DNA of 64,000 nucleotides from Nothophaeocryptopus gaeumannii (Eukaryota > Ascomycota > Dothideomycetes > Mycosphaerellales > Mycosphaerellaceae), in the NCBI GenBank assembly GCA_031771865.1, contig JASISA010000027.1, positions 2,232,001 through 2,296,000 of the forward strand, read 5' to 3'. The first letter of the stretch is position 1; each line of letters begins with the position of its first letter. Below are positions 21,056 to 31,826 of this stretch, one piece after another. The notes under the pieces are model-generated. The model was not told where the DNA came from and did not search any database. It saw nothing but the letters and a program-made list of their open reading frames with translations. The translations under genes were made by a program, and so were the position numbers.

Positions 21056-23546
21056 TCATCCATTGCTCAGCGCCAAACAAGCATCGACTGCCCTGCCGAC
21101 GTTCCCTTCTTGCGCCCTGACGACGTCCTCAATGACCTCTCGATCGAGATTGGGAAACATGCTCTGTAAAGTCCTGTTCGTCTGTCAGTGCAAGGTCGAC
21201 TTGGAAGAAGTTTTTGGGTACAACTTACTCCACCACAACTTTATGTTCCCTCACCCTCAAAGCCTGTGCCTGCGCCGCTTCGGCACTCGCCTGTCGAGCC
21301 TGCGCATCCTCCGCCTGTGCAGCAGCTTGAACCTGTTGACTCCGCTGCCTTTCACCGGAAGGCCTCTGTCTCTCGCCAGAATTCCTCTGCCGATCTAACC
21401 TAGGCGCAGGACTTAGGGCTCTTGGTATAGGACCGCTGGAAGGTTTCTCGCTCGAGGAGTCATCGGAAAATATCCGACCGATGCTGCTCAGGGGTTTCTG
21501 TATGCTACGTAGAAGACCCGTCACGGCATCCATATCGTCGTCGTCGAAACCTGGGGCTTGTTTCTCATTAAGTTGTGATTGTTTTTGGGAGAGATTGCGG
21601 CGGGGTGTGGATCGTTCGGCTTCCATGCTGTTCCTCGGTGTGACTTCTGCGCGGCTAAGGGCGGATTTCTCAGTGAGGTGCTGAAGTGGTTTGGTGTTCG
21701 AGGCAGTGTTTGCTGCAGTGTGAGATTTGTCTTCGTATTCCTCTGCGCGGTTCTTCTCGGCGATTGCGCTCACTGCTTCCTCTACGTTCTTTTCAAATTC
21801 TTCGTCGGAGATTGTCAGATTCGTTCTGTCCAGGCTCTCGATGAAGGTGACTACACCCATTAGTGAGGACATGTAGTAACCCGCTTCGCCGCCGAGCTTG
21901 TCCTGATTTCGGAACCTCCAGATGTACTGGACATTGCTCACCAAGTGCTCGGGATGCGCACGTAGTACGGTGTAAATGAGTAGGGGAACGAAGGCATCCG
22001 CAGATTGATCAGCCTTGGAGTTCCTCAGATACCCAAAGATGACTTTGCAACAGTTTAAGACGCAAATGACTTTGTCTCGTGGCGCTCGATACGAGTTGAT
22101 TTTCAGGAACTCTTGCTGCGCCAAGCCAAGGAATTTCTCGCCTTTTGGGCCCAGTAACTTGATGTCAAGGTGTTCCTCTCGAATCCAGCTATAGATCTTG
22201 ATCTTTTGCGCGATGACTTCGTCTCGCTCCACATCTTCCTGGTGCTGGCCTCGCCGGCCCGGACCATGCGGATTCGCTTGATCTGCCTGAGTTCGACCAC
22301 TTCGACCGCTCTTCCTTGGGCTTGACACAGGAGCTGGTATTGCCGGCGAGAAGGTTTGCGAGTACAGCCGATTCATGACCAGCTTCTCCATGCCTTCTCT
22401 GGCATTATCGAACTCGGCATCTGACATGGCCCGCCAGGGCTCACATAAGGCCATCTTCTGAGCGATGAACTCCAAAAAATCGCCTATAATCTTCACCTGC
22501 TCGTGAACCATCCATTGCTTCTTGCCAAACTCTTGGAGAAAGGAGCGCAAGTAGCGCGCGACTGGATCAGCAGACTTGCTACGCAATTGCTCCAAGAAGC
22601 GATGGAAGTCGAACGGCAACGAAGCTTCTGGCTCCGGGGAAGGAGGCGGAGGCTGGAAGATGGAGCCAGCTCTCGCACTTGCAATAGATGCAGAATCATC
22701 TCCTTGCCCTCGCTGCAAACTTGAAGCTATCGAGTTGCCTGTCCCTTGCGGACTCAGGGGCGAAGGTGATGCTACTGCCACACTTTGTCCAGTCGTCTGC
22801 GGGCTGATGGTGTATGAGGGTTGCGGCTCCAGACTTGACGATCGAGGGGGAAGGACAAGCATGGGCTGTTGTCTCTCCAACCGTGGGGACATGATATCCT
22901 GCTCTGCCAATCCACCCATTCCATCCTCAAACTGGTCCATGATGTTCAAGATCTCGGCACCTGTGGGCTCTGCCGTGCCCTTGGGCGCTTCAGGCACTTC
23001 ATCCTGAGTCTCTGCATTTGTAGCAGGCGGGTGCTTCTCATCGTACTCCTCTTCCACCTTTGGCTTCTTGCCAGCGCTGTTCTTCCTCGGCGGCATGGGC
23101 GGCGGTGGAGTCTCGGGTAGCTCCTGCTTGTCCGAAGAAGATGTGCCAGCTGTGTCCTTGCTCCCCTCTTCCCGTTCATGAAGCGACATCTCTGTAGCCC
23201 TGCGCGCCAGGTGCTCACTGGCTTCTCGCTCAATCTGTGCTCTTTCCTGCGTATTCCTCTCGTCATCTTGCGCCCCAGTTGCTCCTGCCTCGCATGCTAT
23301 GCCGGTGTTCTCCTCAGCCTTTACGCTCTGGTTCTGTCCGGTTTCCATCGTCATCGTTGTAGCAGGGTTGGCAGCTCCAGTCCCTGTGTCTGTTTCTGCC
23401 TGGCCATGATTCTCGGCATTTCCATCCTTCTGCGCGTCCACGCTGAAGGCTTCCGACAGCGTCCTCGACACCTCAGGCTTCTCGGATGCTAGAGACTCAT
23501 GTTGTACAGCAGCTGTTTGCTCCCGGCGTCCGCTCGTGCCGGACAT
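21056..23546 (-). CDS. vps9: VPS9-domain Rab5 guanine nucleotide exchange factor with C-terminal CUE domain
   Basis: Two exons (23546-21229, 21173-21056) give 811 aa. The N-terminal 320 residues are disordered. A helical bundle follows (FDFHRFLEQLRSKSADPVA, then QKMALCEPWR), then the catalytic VPS9 domain: CKVIFGYLRNSKADQSADAF, VPLLIYTVLRAHPEHLVSNV with the key Asp and Tyr positions, and YYMSSLMGVVTFIESLD. The last exon, joined through a 55-nt intron, encodes a CUE ubiquitin-binding domain (LQSMFPNLDREVIEDVV, then GNVGRAVDACLAL). Without this intron the protein would stop at VVVE and lose the CUE domain. Vps9 activates Rab5/Vps21 at endosomes. A DE-rich, Gln/Ala-rich linker separates the two domains. 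Confidence 0.93.
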
Positions 23547-23884
23547 AGACGATCGTGAGGCTTGTGGCTGCTTGTGGATGTTGCTGTGTGTGTCCGCCCA
23601 GCTTCATTCGGCATCTCGCTTTTCGATGTTCTTGTCCTTTTAGTGCTTGCTCTTTATTCAGCTGCTCCTGGCACATCCATGTCTGTCCTTCATATCGCTC
23701 CTGCAGTGGAAGTGTTTCTACCCCGGCCGCGAAGGCGTTGTGACGATCATCACGTGCTCCAAGCTTTGGAGCTCGCGCACGAGCCCAAACTAGATTCTAT
23801 AAAGCCTCATCTCGACTTCACCTGCACCCTCTGCCTCTCCACAGCTCACCTTTACACGCGCCAGACTTGCCTCCCCGGCGCGGC

Positions 23885-25733
23885 ATGTGCGGCATCTTTT
23901 GCTCCGTGAGCGAACGGGGGCATGTCAAGCCTCCAATTCAAGTCCTGCAGCGTCTCGAAGCGCGTGGACCAGACGCGTCGAGCGAAATACAGATCGCCGT
24001 GGGACAGTCGGACGCGAACGGGGAGACCTTCGTCAATCTACACTCGACAGTCTTATCGCTCCGAGGCTCCATCACTACCAATCAGCCGTTCCGACAAAAA
24101 CATCGCGAAGACGTCCTATGCTGGAATGGGGAGGCATGGACCATTCGCGGCGTGAGACCATCTGGCAACGACACTGCATCAGTCTACAATCTCCTGCGCT
24201 CTGAGCTAAAGCATTGTCGTGAACAGATGCTTACCCCTGGAGTAGATGCCATCACATGCGCTCAAGTGGTGTCGAGGACCATGGCCCAAATTGCAGGGCC
24301 ATACGCTTTCGTGTACTACGACGAGAGCGCGTGCCGATTGTATTTCGGCCGCGACTTTCTTGGTCGGCGCTCATTACTGTACAAAGTCACGGACAATAGC
24401 GATTTGCTCATCAGCAGCGTGTCGAATGGCTCGTCCGACGGGCCGTGGACGGAAATCGAAGCAGACGGCATTTACTATGTGCAACTAGCCTCGAAAGACG
24501 GACCACTTGAGCAGGCGATCGAGTTCGGCAAATATGGCATTTTTAAGGTACCGTACACATTTGCTACTGACGAAGGCAATGACGCACGATCAGTAGGTCT
24601 GCAGTCCCAACCGTGAGTGCAGAGGCTCATGGTCAGGTAGGTCATCCCTCAGCTTTCTTTGAACAGGCAGATTCCAGTGACTCACTCCAGACTTGATGAC
24701 ACCTCTTCATCGGTCTCATTTCTTGAGCGCGAGTTGCGAGAGTCTCTTTCGATGCAAATACTGGACATTCCCGACCCACCCCTGCGAAGCGATGGATTTC
24801 CTGATCGAACGAGATCCAGGCTGGCTATCCTCTTCTCTGGCGGGCTGGACTGCACCGTTCTGGCGAGGTTATCCCATGACCTGCTTCCTTCATTGGAGCC
24901 GATCGACTTACTCAACGTCGCTTTCGAAAACCCTCGAGCACACAAATCTGCTGGAGAAGGCGCATACGAGCTGTGCCCTGACCGCATTACCGGTCGGGCT
25001 TCATACTACGAGCTAATGGAAATCTGTCCAGGCCGTGAATGGCGATTTGTCGCTATCAACATACCATACTCGGAGTTCCAGGAGCATCGACTGCGCGTCA
25101 TTGACTTGATGCATCCGCACAATACCGAAATGGACTTGAGCATTGCTTGTGCTCTCTATTTTGCTGCACGAGGTGCTGGTCTAGTCTTGTTCCAGGCGAC
25201 TGGAAAAGAAGCTCCGTATACGACAACCGCCAGAGTCTTGCTGTCCGGTTTGGGGGCAGATGAGCTGTTCGCAGGCTACACTCGCCATGCCACCGCTTTT
25301 CGCCGGAATGCATACGAAGGCTTGCTCGACGAGCTGGAGTTGGACGTCGCAAGACTTGGGAAGCGCAATTTAGGTCGTGATGATCGGGTGATTAGTCACT
25401 GGGGTAGGGAAGCCAGATTTCCCTTCTTGGACGAGAAGCTAGTTGCTTGGGCACTTGCCACACCAGTGACAGACAAATGTGACTTTGCTGAGGGCGAGGT
25501 CCGGGAGGACGGTCAGGGCTGTATTGGCATTGAGCCTGGTAAGAAAGTATTGCGATGCCTCGCTTGGAGACTGGCCATGAAGCAGGTTGCAAAGGAGAAG
25601 AAGCGGGCGGTACGATCACAAATTGATATGGCAGGCGCATAAGACACTGACTACTTGGTTGCAGATTCAATTTGGCGCCCGAACAGCGAAAATGGAGACT
25701 GGAAAGACCAAAGGAACCACGCTCCTGTCATGA
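23885..25733 (+). CDS. Asparagine synthetase domain-containing protein (ASNSD1-like)
   Basis: Three exons (23885-24612, 24667-25609, 25665-25733) give 579 aa. It starts MCGIFCS, with the Cys2 nucleophile of class II glutamine amidotransferases, and has the RGPDASSE motif. The second half is an asparagine-synthase-type ATP pyrophosphatase domain with LFSGGLDCTVLARL (the SGGLD P-loop) and LSGLGADELFAGYTRH. This order and length match ASNSD1/Asn-domain proteins of fungi rather than true asparagine synthetase, so the reaction is uncertain. The last 55-nt intron is needed to reach the conserved KEKKRAIQFGARTAKME tail; reading through it gives a stop after IDMAGA. It is divergent from vps9 (338 bp). 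Confidence 0.88.
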
Positions 25734-26525
25734 GTGGCTCATACACGGTAAGTTGATACACAGTTCTTGAAAGCAATGTCACCCGATGATGATGAAATGG
25801 GGCTCAAGAGCCCCATTTCAGATACTTTTGAGATGCCACACCAGCTTCACTGACTCAGCCCGCCTCTCCGAGGCTGTGGTTGGGCACGTGAAGGGTATCG
25901 TTGATCACCATTAAAGGCAAGTCTGAGGAAACGAGGACCAACGCATTTAGAGATAAACCTGCTTTGTAAGGAATGCAAGCTGACACGAGCCTTCACTCTA
26001 GGACTCCTCCGGCCTCACTGGCGCTGAACGCTGCAGATCTACGTCAAAGCAAAGTTCCATGTCAGACCGCCCCTCCACGACCGCATTCGTTCCAACACAC
26101 CTGAGCGCGAACACGGGAGTCTAAAATGCGCTCGAGTTCTCGAGAGAGCCAGAAGGTCTGATCCCCGATGATGGATCGTATACTATGCTCCTATGATTGT
26201 GATTCGCGTATCAAAAGTCATCCATGCAGCCGAGAAGACTGGCAATGGGATCTGGCCTTGTCCCTCGCGGGAAGAGTCTTTTCTCAAAGGTCGAGCATTT
26301 TGCTGCTACATACACTACCTACCGCATGCTAAGCTAAGCCCAGCATTCCATCCTCAAAATGTCATCGGCTACATCATTGCCCCTACCTTCCATCCTCTGC
26401 CTCCCGAACCTTCCGGCCATCACTGTCCGAAACACCAAAATTTCCCACGTGCGCCAAGCTTGATAGTTTCGCGCCAGGTCTTCGAAGCTCTTACAGAAAT
26501 CGCAGATGTCGTTTGGCCAACATCA
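25734..26525. other. Intergenic, contains a perfect hairpin near its left end
   Basis: About 790 bp with no recognisable gene. A frame of 197 codons on the plus strand (26193-26786) opposes the tiny spliced ORF and looks fortuitous. The only marked structure is the inverted repeat at 25793-25820. Confidence 0.4.
25793..25820. other. Perfect 13-bp inverted repeat with 2-nt loop
   Basis: TGAAATGGGGCTC and its exact complement flank AA, about 60 bp after the stop codon of the ASNSD1-like gene. In RNA it would form a stable hairpin in the 3' UTR or just beyond it. A role in 3'-end formation is possible, but nothing else supports it. Confidence 0.6.
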
Positions 26526-26696
26526 TTACATGTACCGCGCAATGTACTGTCCTCGTGGGGAATTTTGGAATTCCCTTATGTCTCGAAAACATTGCTAGGG
26601 GGTATTAGTATGTACATCACTTGGGCTGATGGAGTAACGTACCTCGTAATCCGCCCAGTCCTCGTCATCCCAGAATTTGGTGTCGTCGATGGGCAT
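26526..26696 (-). CDS. Candidate 40-aa spliced microprotein
   Basis: Two short exons (26696-26643, 26594-26526) joined through a 48-nt GTACGT...CCCTAG intron encode 40 aa: an acidic, Trp-rich half (MPIDDTKFWDDEDWADYE) and a basic half (QCFRDIREFQNSPRGQYIAR, then YM). The upstream sequence on the same strand is a C/A-rich, G-poor tract of about 80 bases that looks like a fungal 5' leader. I recognise no family. The clean splice sites and the strong charge pattern are the reasons for listing it; the small size makes chance a serious alternative. Confidence 0.3.
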
Positions 26697-27131
26697 GATG
26701 GAAGTTGGTTGAAGTTGGTGGGTAGAGGAGGTTGTGTTGAAGTGGATGAGTGGATTTGGTTGTGTTGGTTGCGGAGGTGTGTGTGAGTGTGTTGATGGTT
26801 CGGTTTTGGTTTGGGTAAGAGGAAGCGAAAGATAGGTGAGATTGGGCGCGCTTTTCTACAACTTCAGTGCTGTGGTGAATATACTTTGTCCTTGCCTTCC
26901 CCAAGCGCCACTAATGCTACGAAACATCAGGACTGAGATCAGGAACGCGTTAAACGGAAGATGAATGAGCACGAACACAACCGCAGATAAGACACCCTTT
27001 GCCTCACTTCTATGCGGTATACTGGCTGAAATTGACATCACGCATGACAGATTTCCATAGTTACCTTAGCAAACCATTTTGCTCGGATGCAGTGAGCGAG
27101 CGCATCTGAGGGCCATGGACTGCGATGATCT

Positions 27132-27698
27132 ATGTCAGTGCCACAAACATTCAGCCAGTATGATGGTGACAGTATCATCTTCTGCACCCTCGCCACCAAC
27201 TCTGCTCGCGTCTACCACACCCATACGGCGTCAAACGGATCATCTTCTGAGAGACGGCCTTCACGCGGCTCGATCATCGTTGACGAGTCTGAACTGAATG
27301 TCATTCATGCGGCGCCAGAAGCGCCATGTCGCACGCCACGAGCCTCGCGTCCGCCGATGACCATCACTTACCCTGCATTCAACGCTACTCACATGGCACC
27401 TGGAGCATCATCTTCTGAGCCGCGAGCTCCACACATATGGATTGCCATTGACGACCCACCACGTAGCACTGCCCGCAGGATGCCGAATCTCCTTGTGCTC
27501 GGGACTCGGAGGAGTGAAGGTCAGAAGAGTCTTCCGCAGGACTCTCCTCATGACCTCAATACTCACGCCTACCGAGTCCCATCGAGCCACGTGAAGATCA
27601 GGAGCCCTCGTACACGCGCTGTCAATGTCCACGCCTGCTGTCCCACTGAGAGAGCACGCGAGGATCCTGGTCTGCGCGAGGATGTGCGAATGATGTAA
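27132..27698 (+). CDS. Hypothetical ORF, weak
   Basis: An ATG-started frame of 188 codons without stops in an otherwise gene-poor stretch. The translation has no signal peptide, no membrane segment and no known domain. Two loosely repeated blocks (SSSERRPSRGSIIVDESE and SSSEPRAPHIWIAIDD) suggest an internal duplication. Codon use looks unremarkable. It may be noncoding; I list it because nothing else explains the open frame. Confidence 0.2.
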   Translation: MSVPQTFSQYDGDSIIFCTLATNSARVYHTHTASNGSSSERRPSRGSIIVDESELNVIHAAPEAPCRTPRASRPPMTITYPAFNATHMAPGASSSEPRAPHIWIAIDDPPRSTARRMPNLLVLGTRRSEGQKSLPQDSPHDLNTHAYRVPSSHVKIRSPRTRAVNVHACCPTERAREDPGLREDVRMM

Positions 27699-28032
27699 AC
27701 ACAAGCATCAATGGAGGACCAAACAGTACTGATATCGGCTCCCTGCCTGCCCAAACCTGAACTTCTCTCCTCCATTCAGCAACACAAGTATTGAAAGCCT
27801 GCAAAGGATAGCAACAGCAAGCCCCCTCTACGATACTCACAAGAACCACCTCGACACCATCACAATCGACTACGACTTTACTGGATCACTGAACTCCACT
27901 AAACACAAGCATACCTCTTCTACTTGGACGGAGCCATTGAGTTCAGTGCAGTACTGCACGAAGGCTTATCATACTCTCATACCCAACAAATTACCTCATT
28001 CAAGATCATATTCAGTCCGCCAAGTCGAAGCA

Positions 28033-30203
28033 ATGCCTCGACCAGCTTACTTGACCCTCCTGATCGCCACTGCGGGCCTCACCGTCCAGGCGGCCAACTC
28101 TGCTACCAACAATGAAGCCAGCAACAATGCCGCTGCAAACAACTCGACCTCCGGCAGCACTCAGAGTTCTGCTCAAGCGTGCTCTCGAGACCTGAAGCCG
28201 CTCAACTCTAACGAGGACCAGGGCTCCGACGGACCTCTTCCTTCCCAGAGCGGGTTGAATGCCCAAAACGCTACCATCCTCACAGTCTCTACTTCGATAT
28301 ACCCTGGTCCTTGTCATCTTTCTCGTGGACAGGAGTCCGTCACGACGATTCCTGCCAACTTCAGGCCGACCACCTTGAGGAAGGTCTTTATGAGGAGCGT
28401 CACGACCACCCAAATTTCGCCGCAGATCTTCGCCCGCAAGAACAGTGGCAGCGGTGATGGTAGCGGATCTAGTGGCGACTCCGGTAGTGGATCGAGTGGT
28501 GGTTCTGGAGGTGTATCTAGCGGTAGTTCTGGAAACGGATCTGGCGGTACTTCTGGTGGCGGATTCAGTATGGATGGTGGATCTGGCGCCGCATCGAGCA
28601 TGGATGTTGGTTCTGGCAGTGGAGGAGAGTCTTCCGCTGCGATCACTCCCCCAGCGGAGACTAATGCTGAAGGTGCCTCCCCTGCCCAATCGACTGGGTC
28701 GGCCGCTGACGATGGTGCTTCGGCCCAGGAGACAGGTGCTGAAGGTGGCTCTCTTGCTCAGTCGACAGGATCACCCGCGGATGACGGCGCTTCAGCCCAA
28801 GAAAATGATGCCCCCGGTGCTTCTTCCTCAAGTTCGACTGATCCAGCAACTGAGTCTCCTGCAACTGGGCCTACGGAAACCTCTCCTGCTGCCAACTCTG
28901 GCACTGAGTACACGAACCCGACAGCTTCAAACGCAACTCCCGGAGCCAAGGTTGAAACCGAGACAGATGCGACTGACAGCAGCGGCAACTCGGAGTATCC
29001 CAGCGAAGAATCTACGATCCCTCAAGCTCGACAAACGATTCTTTCACTGACACTCCTGGATCCGCTGGGGACTCCGGAAGTGCAGAGCTAGGTGGAATTT
29101 CGGCATCGTCTACGGGCACGGGAGCTTCTGCTCTTCCTACGTCGAGTGCAATCGAGAGCAATGCGCCGTATCAGAATTCGACAGGGGTTGCGAAGGACAC
29201 AGTCGCCGGTGCTCCGAATGAGAATGGTGCTTCTCCCGGGGGAAACGCTGGAGAGTCAAATCCGGAGGAAAATGTCCCTGGTGTCAGTTCTGAATCCGTC
29301 ACTCCTCAATTTACGCCCGAGCCAGCACTCCTGAGGGCCAGGGAAATTCGTCGGTGGCCTGGAAGGAGGACACACGTCTCGCGTACTTCTACGCGTACCT
29401 CCACCAAGCGTGTTGTATCAACGCCATCCACATCAACTAAGCCAAATGCCCTCGCAAGATTGTCAAACTTCATCATGGGCAGCTCTACCCAGTCGAACAG
29501 CGTATCCACACCGAGGCCGTCTGGCAACTCGGCAGGCCGTACAACTGGAGCAGCTTCCACGACAAGTTTAGCCTCTCCGACCTACAACGCCGAGTCAGCT
29601 TCGTACGGATCTGAATCGAATAGCGGATGTGCATCGTCAACCGGATATGACTCTGCTGCGTCAACGCCAACGTCAACTGGTCTCAGCTCTAATACCGACA
29701 AGGGTGCATACCAAGATAATTTGCAGACTGGCGCGCAGGACAAGTATGACAATACATCCAACGGAACTTCTTCTAATGAGCTATACCAGAATGACGCGAA
29801 CGATCAGACCCAAGCCACCACTGAGCGATGCGATTCAAGCACTGGCGAGGTTTGCGATCAGCAAACCAGTCAGTCGCCTTCCGACAATTCGTATCCACAA
29901 GGCGCAAGCTCCTCTCAGACCTCTAACACGACGGAGCCATATGATTCCACTTCTTCTTCCAATGGGGACGGCAACACAGATCAGGATGATTATGCCCAAA
30001 CTTCGAACCCGAGCTCGAACAATGACAATGCGGATACTCAGGACAATAACACTAACACCGACACCAATACCGACGACTCATATCCTCAAGATGAACAGTC
30101 CAGCTCGACCGGTGGCGGCTCCAGTGACAAAGGTGGCAACGAATACAGCAACGCTCAGCGCCGTTCTGATGAGCCGAATGATGATGAGCACTGGGACTTC
30201 TGA
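28033..30203 (+). CDS. Secreted Ser/Gly/Thr/Asn-rich low-complexity protein
   Basis: The ATG at 28033 opens a signal peptide (MPRPAYLTLLIATAGLTVQA, likely cut after VQA). A semi-ordered region of about 120 residues contains the only two cysteines before a Gly-Ser tract, then Ala/Ser/Thr/Glu-rich repeats. The first frame runs to a stop at 29091, and the second, open from 28977 to 30203, continues with the same composition. An 86-nt intron (28995-29080, GTATCC donor, CACTGAC branch, AAG acceptor) joins them in frame into 694 aa; a frameshift mutation is the alternative. The C-terminal 250 residues are Asn/Asp/Ser/Thr-rich and end in an acidic DDEHWDF with no GPI-attachment signal. A cell-wall or surface mucin-like role is inferred from composition only. 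Confidence 0.6.
28666..28809 (+). repeat. Two tandem 72-bp coding repeats
   Basis: Two adjacent 24-residue units (28666-28737 and 28738-28809) begin AEGASPAQSTGSAADDG and AEGGSLAQSTGSPADDG, both followed by ASAQE. The differences are mostly at third positions, so the duplication is not recent. They lie in the secreted low-complexity protein. Confidence 0.8.
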
Positions 30204-30682
30204 ACGGATCTCGAAGAAATGACGAGAAGGTCCGCTATCCGATGCGGTGCCAGCATGATTTGAGAACTTTCTGATTTTGAGAGCGATCTGGTTTTGGATG
30301 ATGATTGGATTTTGATCTCGAGGGAGCGTGTGATCTTTCTTGCAGGCGGTTTGGCATTTGATGGCTCGGTCGATGACTGGAAAGCTGAGATGTTGGTTTC
30401 TGTTGGGATGTCATCTCGATGAAGCGAGTGACATTTCTTGAAAGCGGATTGGCATTCGTTAGCGTGGATGATGACTGGAAAGCTGAGATGATTTCTGTCT
30501 GTTGGATGACATTATTTGTTCTTGGATTATGTTCCTACGGAAAGGACTTTGACGGCCGAGCATATTTCTTTTGTTGGGGTACTTGTACGATACCGGATTT
30601 GGCGATGAACCTGGTACTACTGGTGGCATAGACATCAGCCTTCCCTTGTTCCTCTCATGTCCCTCCTTGCCAACGCACCTGC
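30204..30682. other. Intergenic with imperfect duplication
   Basis: About 480 bp downstream of the secreted-protein gene. It is occupied mainly by an imperfect direct repeat (30336-30512) and G/T-rich sequence. No gene is recognised. Confidence 0.4.
30336..30512. repeat. Imperfect direct repeat, about 79 bp, 98-bp period
   Basis: Copies at 30336-30414 and 30434-30512 share blocks such as GATGACTGGAAAGCTGAGAT and TTGGCATT. They lie just after the stop codon of the secreted low-complexity protein. A more diverged third copy may begin near 30270. Confidence 0.65.
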
Positions 30683-30931
30683 TCATGCCCCTCCCTCCCG
30701 CTTTGCATACTCATCCTCCATCCTCTCCTCAAACAACTTCTCCGCAGCAGCCTCCGCACTCCCTGCTTCACTCGAACCTTTCGTCGTTCCCGCCGAAGGC
30801 TCTTTGGGTACTTGTTCTGAAGCGTCACTCTTAGCGACTACGTTTCCTCCTGCACCGCCCCCGACAGCGGTATCCGAGGTGGAAGGTGTCTCTTTGGCGA
30901 GGCCAGCGGAGGTGTGTGGCAGGGAAGACAT
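30683..30931 (-). CDS. Small hypothetical protein, 82 aa
   Basis: A single-exon ATG-started frame of 82 aa: a Ser/Thr/Gly/Ala-rich, probably disordered N-terminal two-thirds and a charged C-terminal helix (EAAAEKLFEERMEDEYAKRE) followed by GGA. The helix ending in EDEYAKREGGA reminds me of small conserved fungal proteins of unknown role, but I cannot name a family. It is divergent from mzt1 with 272 bp between start codons. Confidence 0.5.
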   Translation of the reverse strand: MSSLPHTSAGLAKETPSTSDTAVGGGAGGNVVAKSDASEQVPKEPSAGTTKGSSEAGSAEAAAEKLFEERMEDEYAKREGGA

Positions 30932-31203
30932 GTTTGTGAGTTGTCAATGGTAATGGGAGGAGTGGAGGAAGTGACGTCGACGGGATGGGCGGAGGAGTGG
31001 GCGAATGCCAAGAGATTTGATGAGAATTATTGATTTGAAGCTTTCCAGGCGTCGCCAACGCAGCTCTGCTGGCCTCGACTTCACTTCCGTCTCATGAGAA
31101 CAACAACACCGGGACTTCTGAACTCCCAAGACCAGTATTTTCACGTCGACGCGAAACCAGAACTCTTGCATTCAACGACAACGCGTTCTGGAGGATCACA
31201 AAG

Positions 31204-31543
31204 ATGCCCTCCGCAGACCCGGACACCAAAAGACGCGCAGCCCGCGATACAGTCGACATCCTCCACGAGATCTCCACCATCCTCGTACGTCCGCATTGTT
31301 CTTCTTGCTATTCCCAACCATTCATCTCGTGGTGCTAACGACATTCCACAGAATACCCAACTCGACCGCCAAAGTCTCTCCTACTGCATAAGTCTGATCG
31401 AGAACGGCGTGAACCCCGAGGCATTAGCTGCAAGTACGCCAAGGTCAAACACTGTCCGTGGAGCTAACAAGGTTCTGTAGAAGATGATCAAAGATATCAG
31501 GGCGCAGAATGAGAGATTGGGTATCTCGAGCCAGGCTTCATGA
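31204..31543 (+). CDS. mzt1: Mitotic-spindle organizing protein 1 (MOZART1)
   Basis: Three exons (31204-31284, 31352-31429, 31481-31543) give 73 aa. MZT1 binds gamma-tubulin complex proteins and recruits the complex to microtubule-organising centres. The family core is visible across the joins: DILHEISTIL, NTQLDRQSLSYCISLIENGV, NPEALA, KMIKDIRAQNERL. The second intron starts with GC (GCT|GCAAGT) and ends TTCTGTAG with a GCTAAC branch sequence, and it is the only join that keeps ALA-KMIKDIR in frame, so this is a GC-AG intron. Such tiny three-exon genes are often missed by gene finders. Confidence 0.92.
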
Positions 31544-31826
31544 CATGATTCGGCGTGAATGGGAAGGGCATGAGGAACGACAGGCAACTTGGATGATTTA
31601 ACGCGTATGATACCCAATGAATGACAGGGAACAGCAGATTTTTCGAGCTTCAAGGCGGTCTCTCTCCGCTTTCGACCTGACTTTCCAGGTTTTACAAGAG
31701 TGCCACTACTTCGCTATCTCGAGACGAGCGTTCTCTCTCAAAAACCTCGCCCTTGTCTGGCTGGTATCCCAACCTCCTGCGCACAAGCTGTGGAGACAAG
31801 ATTCTCTCTCCAAAACGCTCGCCACC

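Noticed and set aside
26193..26786. A 197-codon plus-strand frame
   Set aside because: It has no ATG-context or family support, and it runs through G/T-rich low-complexity sequence opposite the leader of the candidate microprotein.
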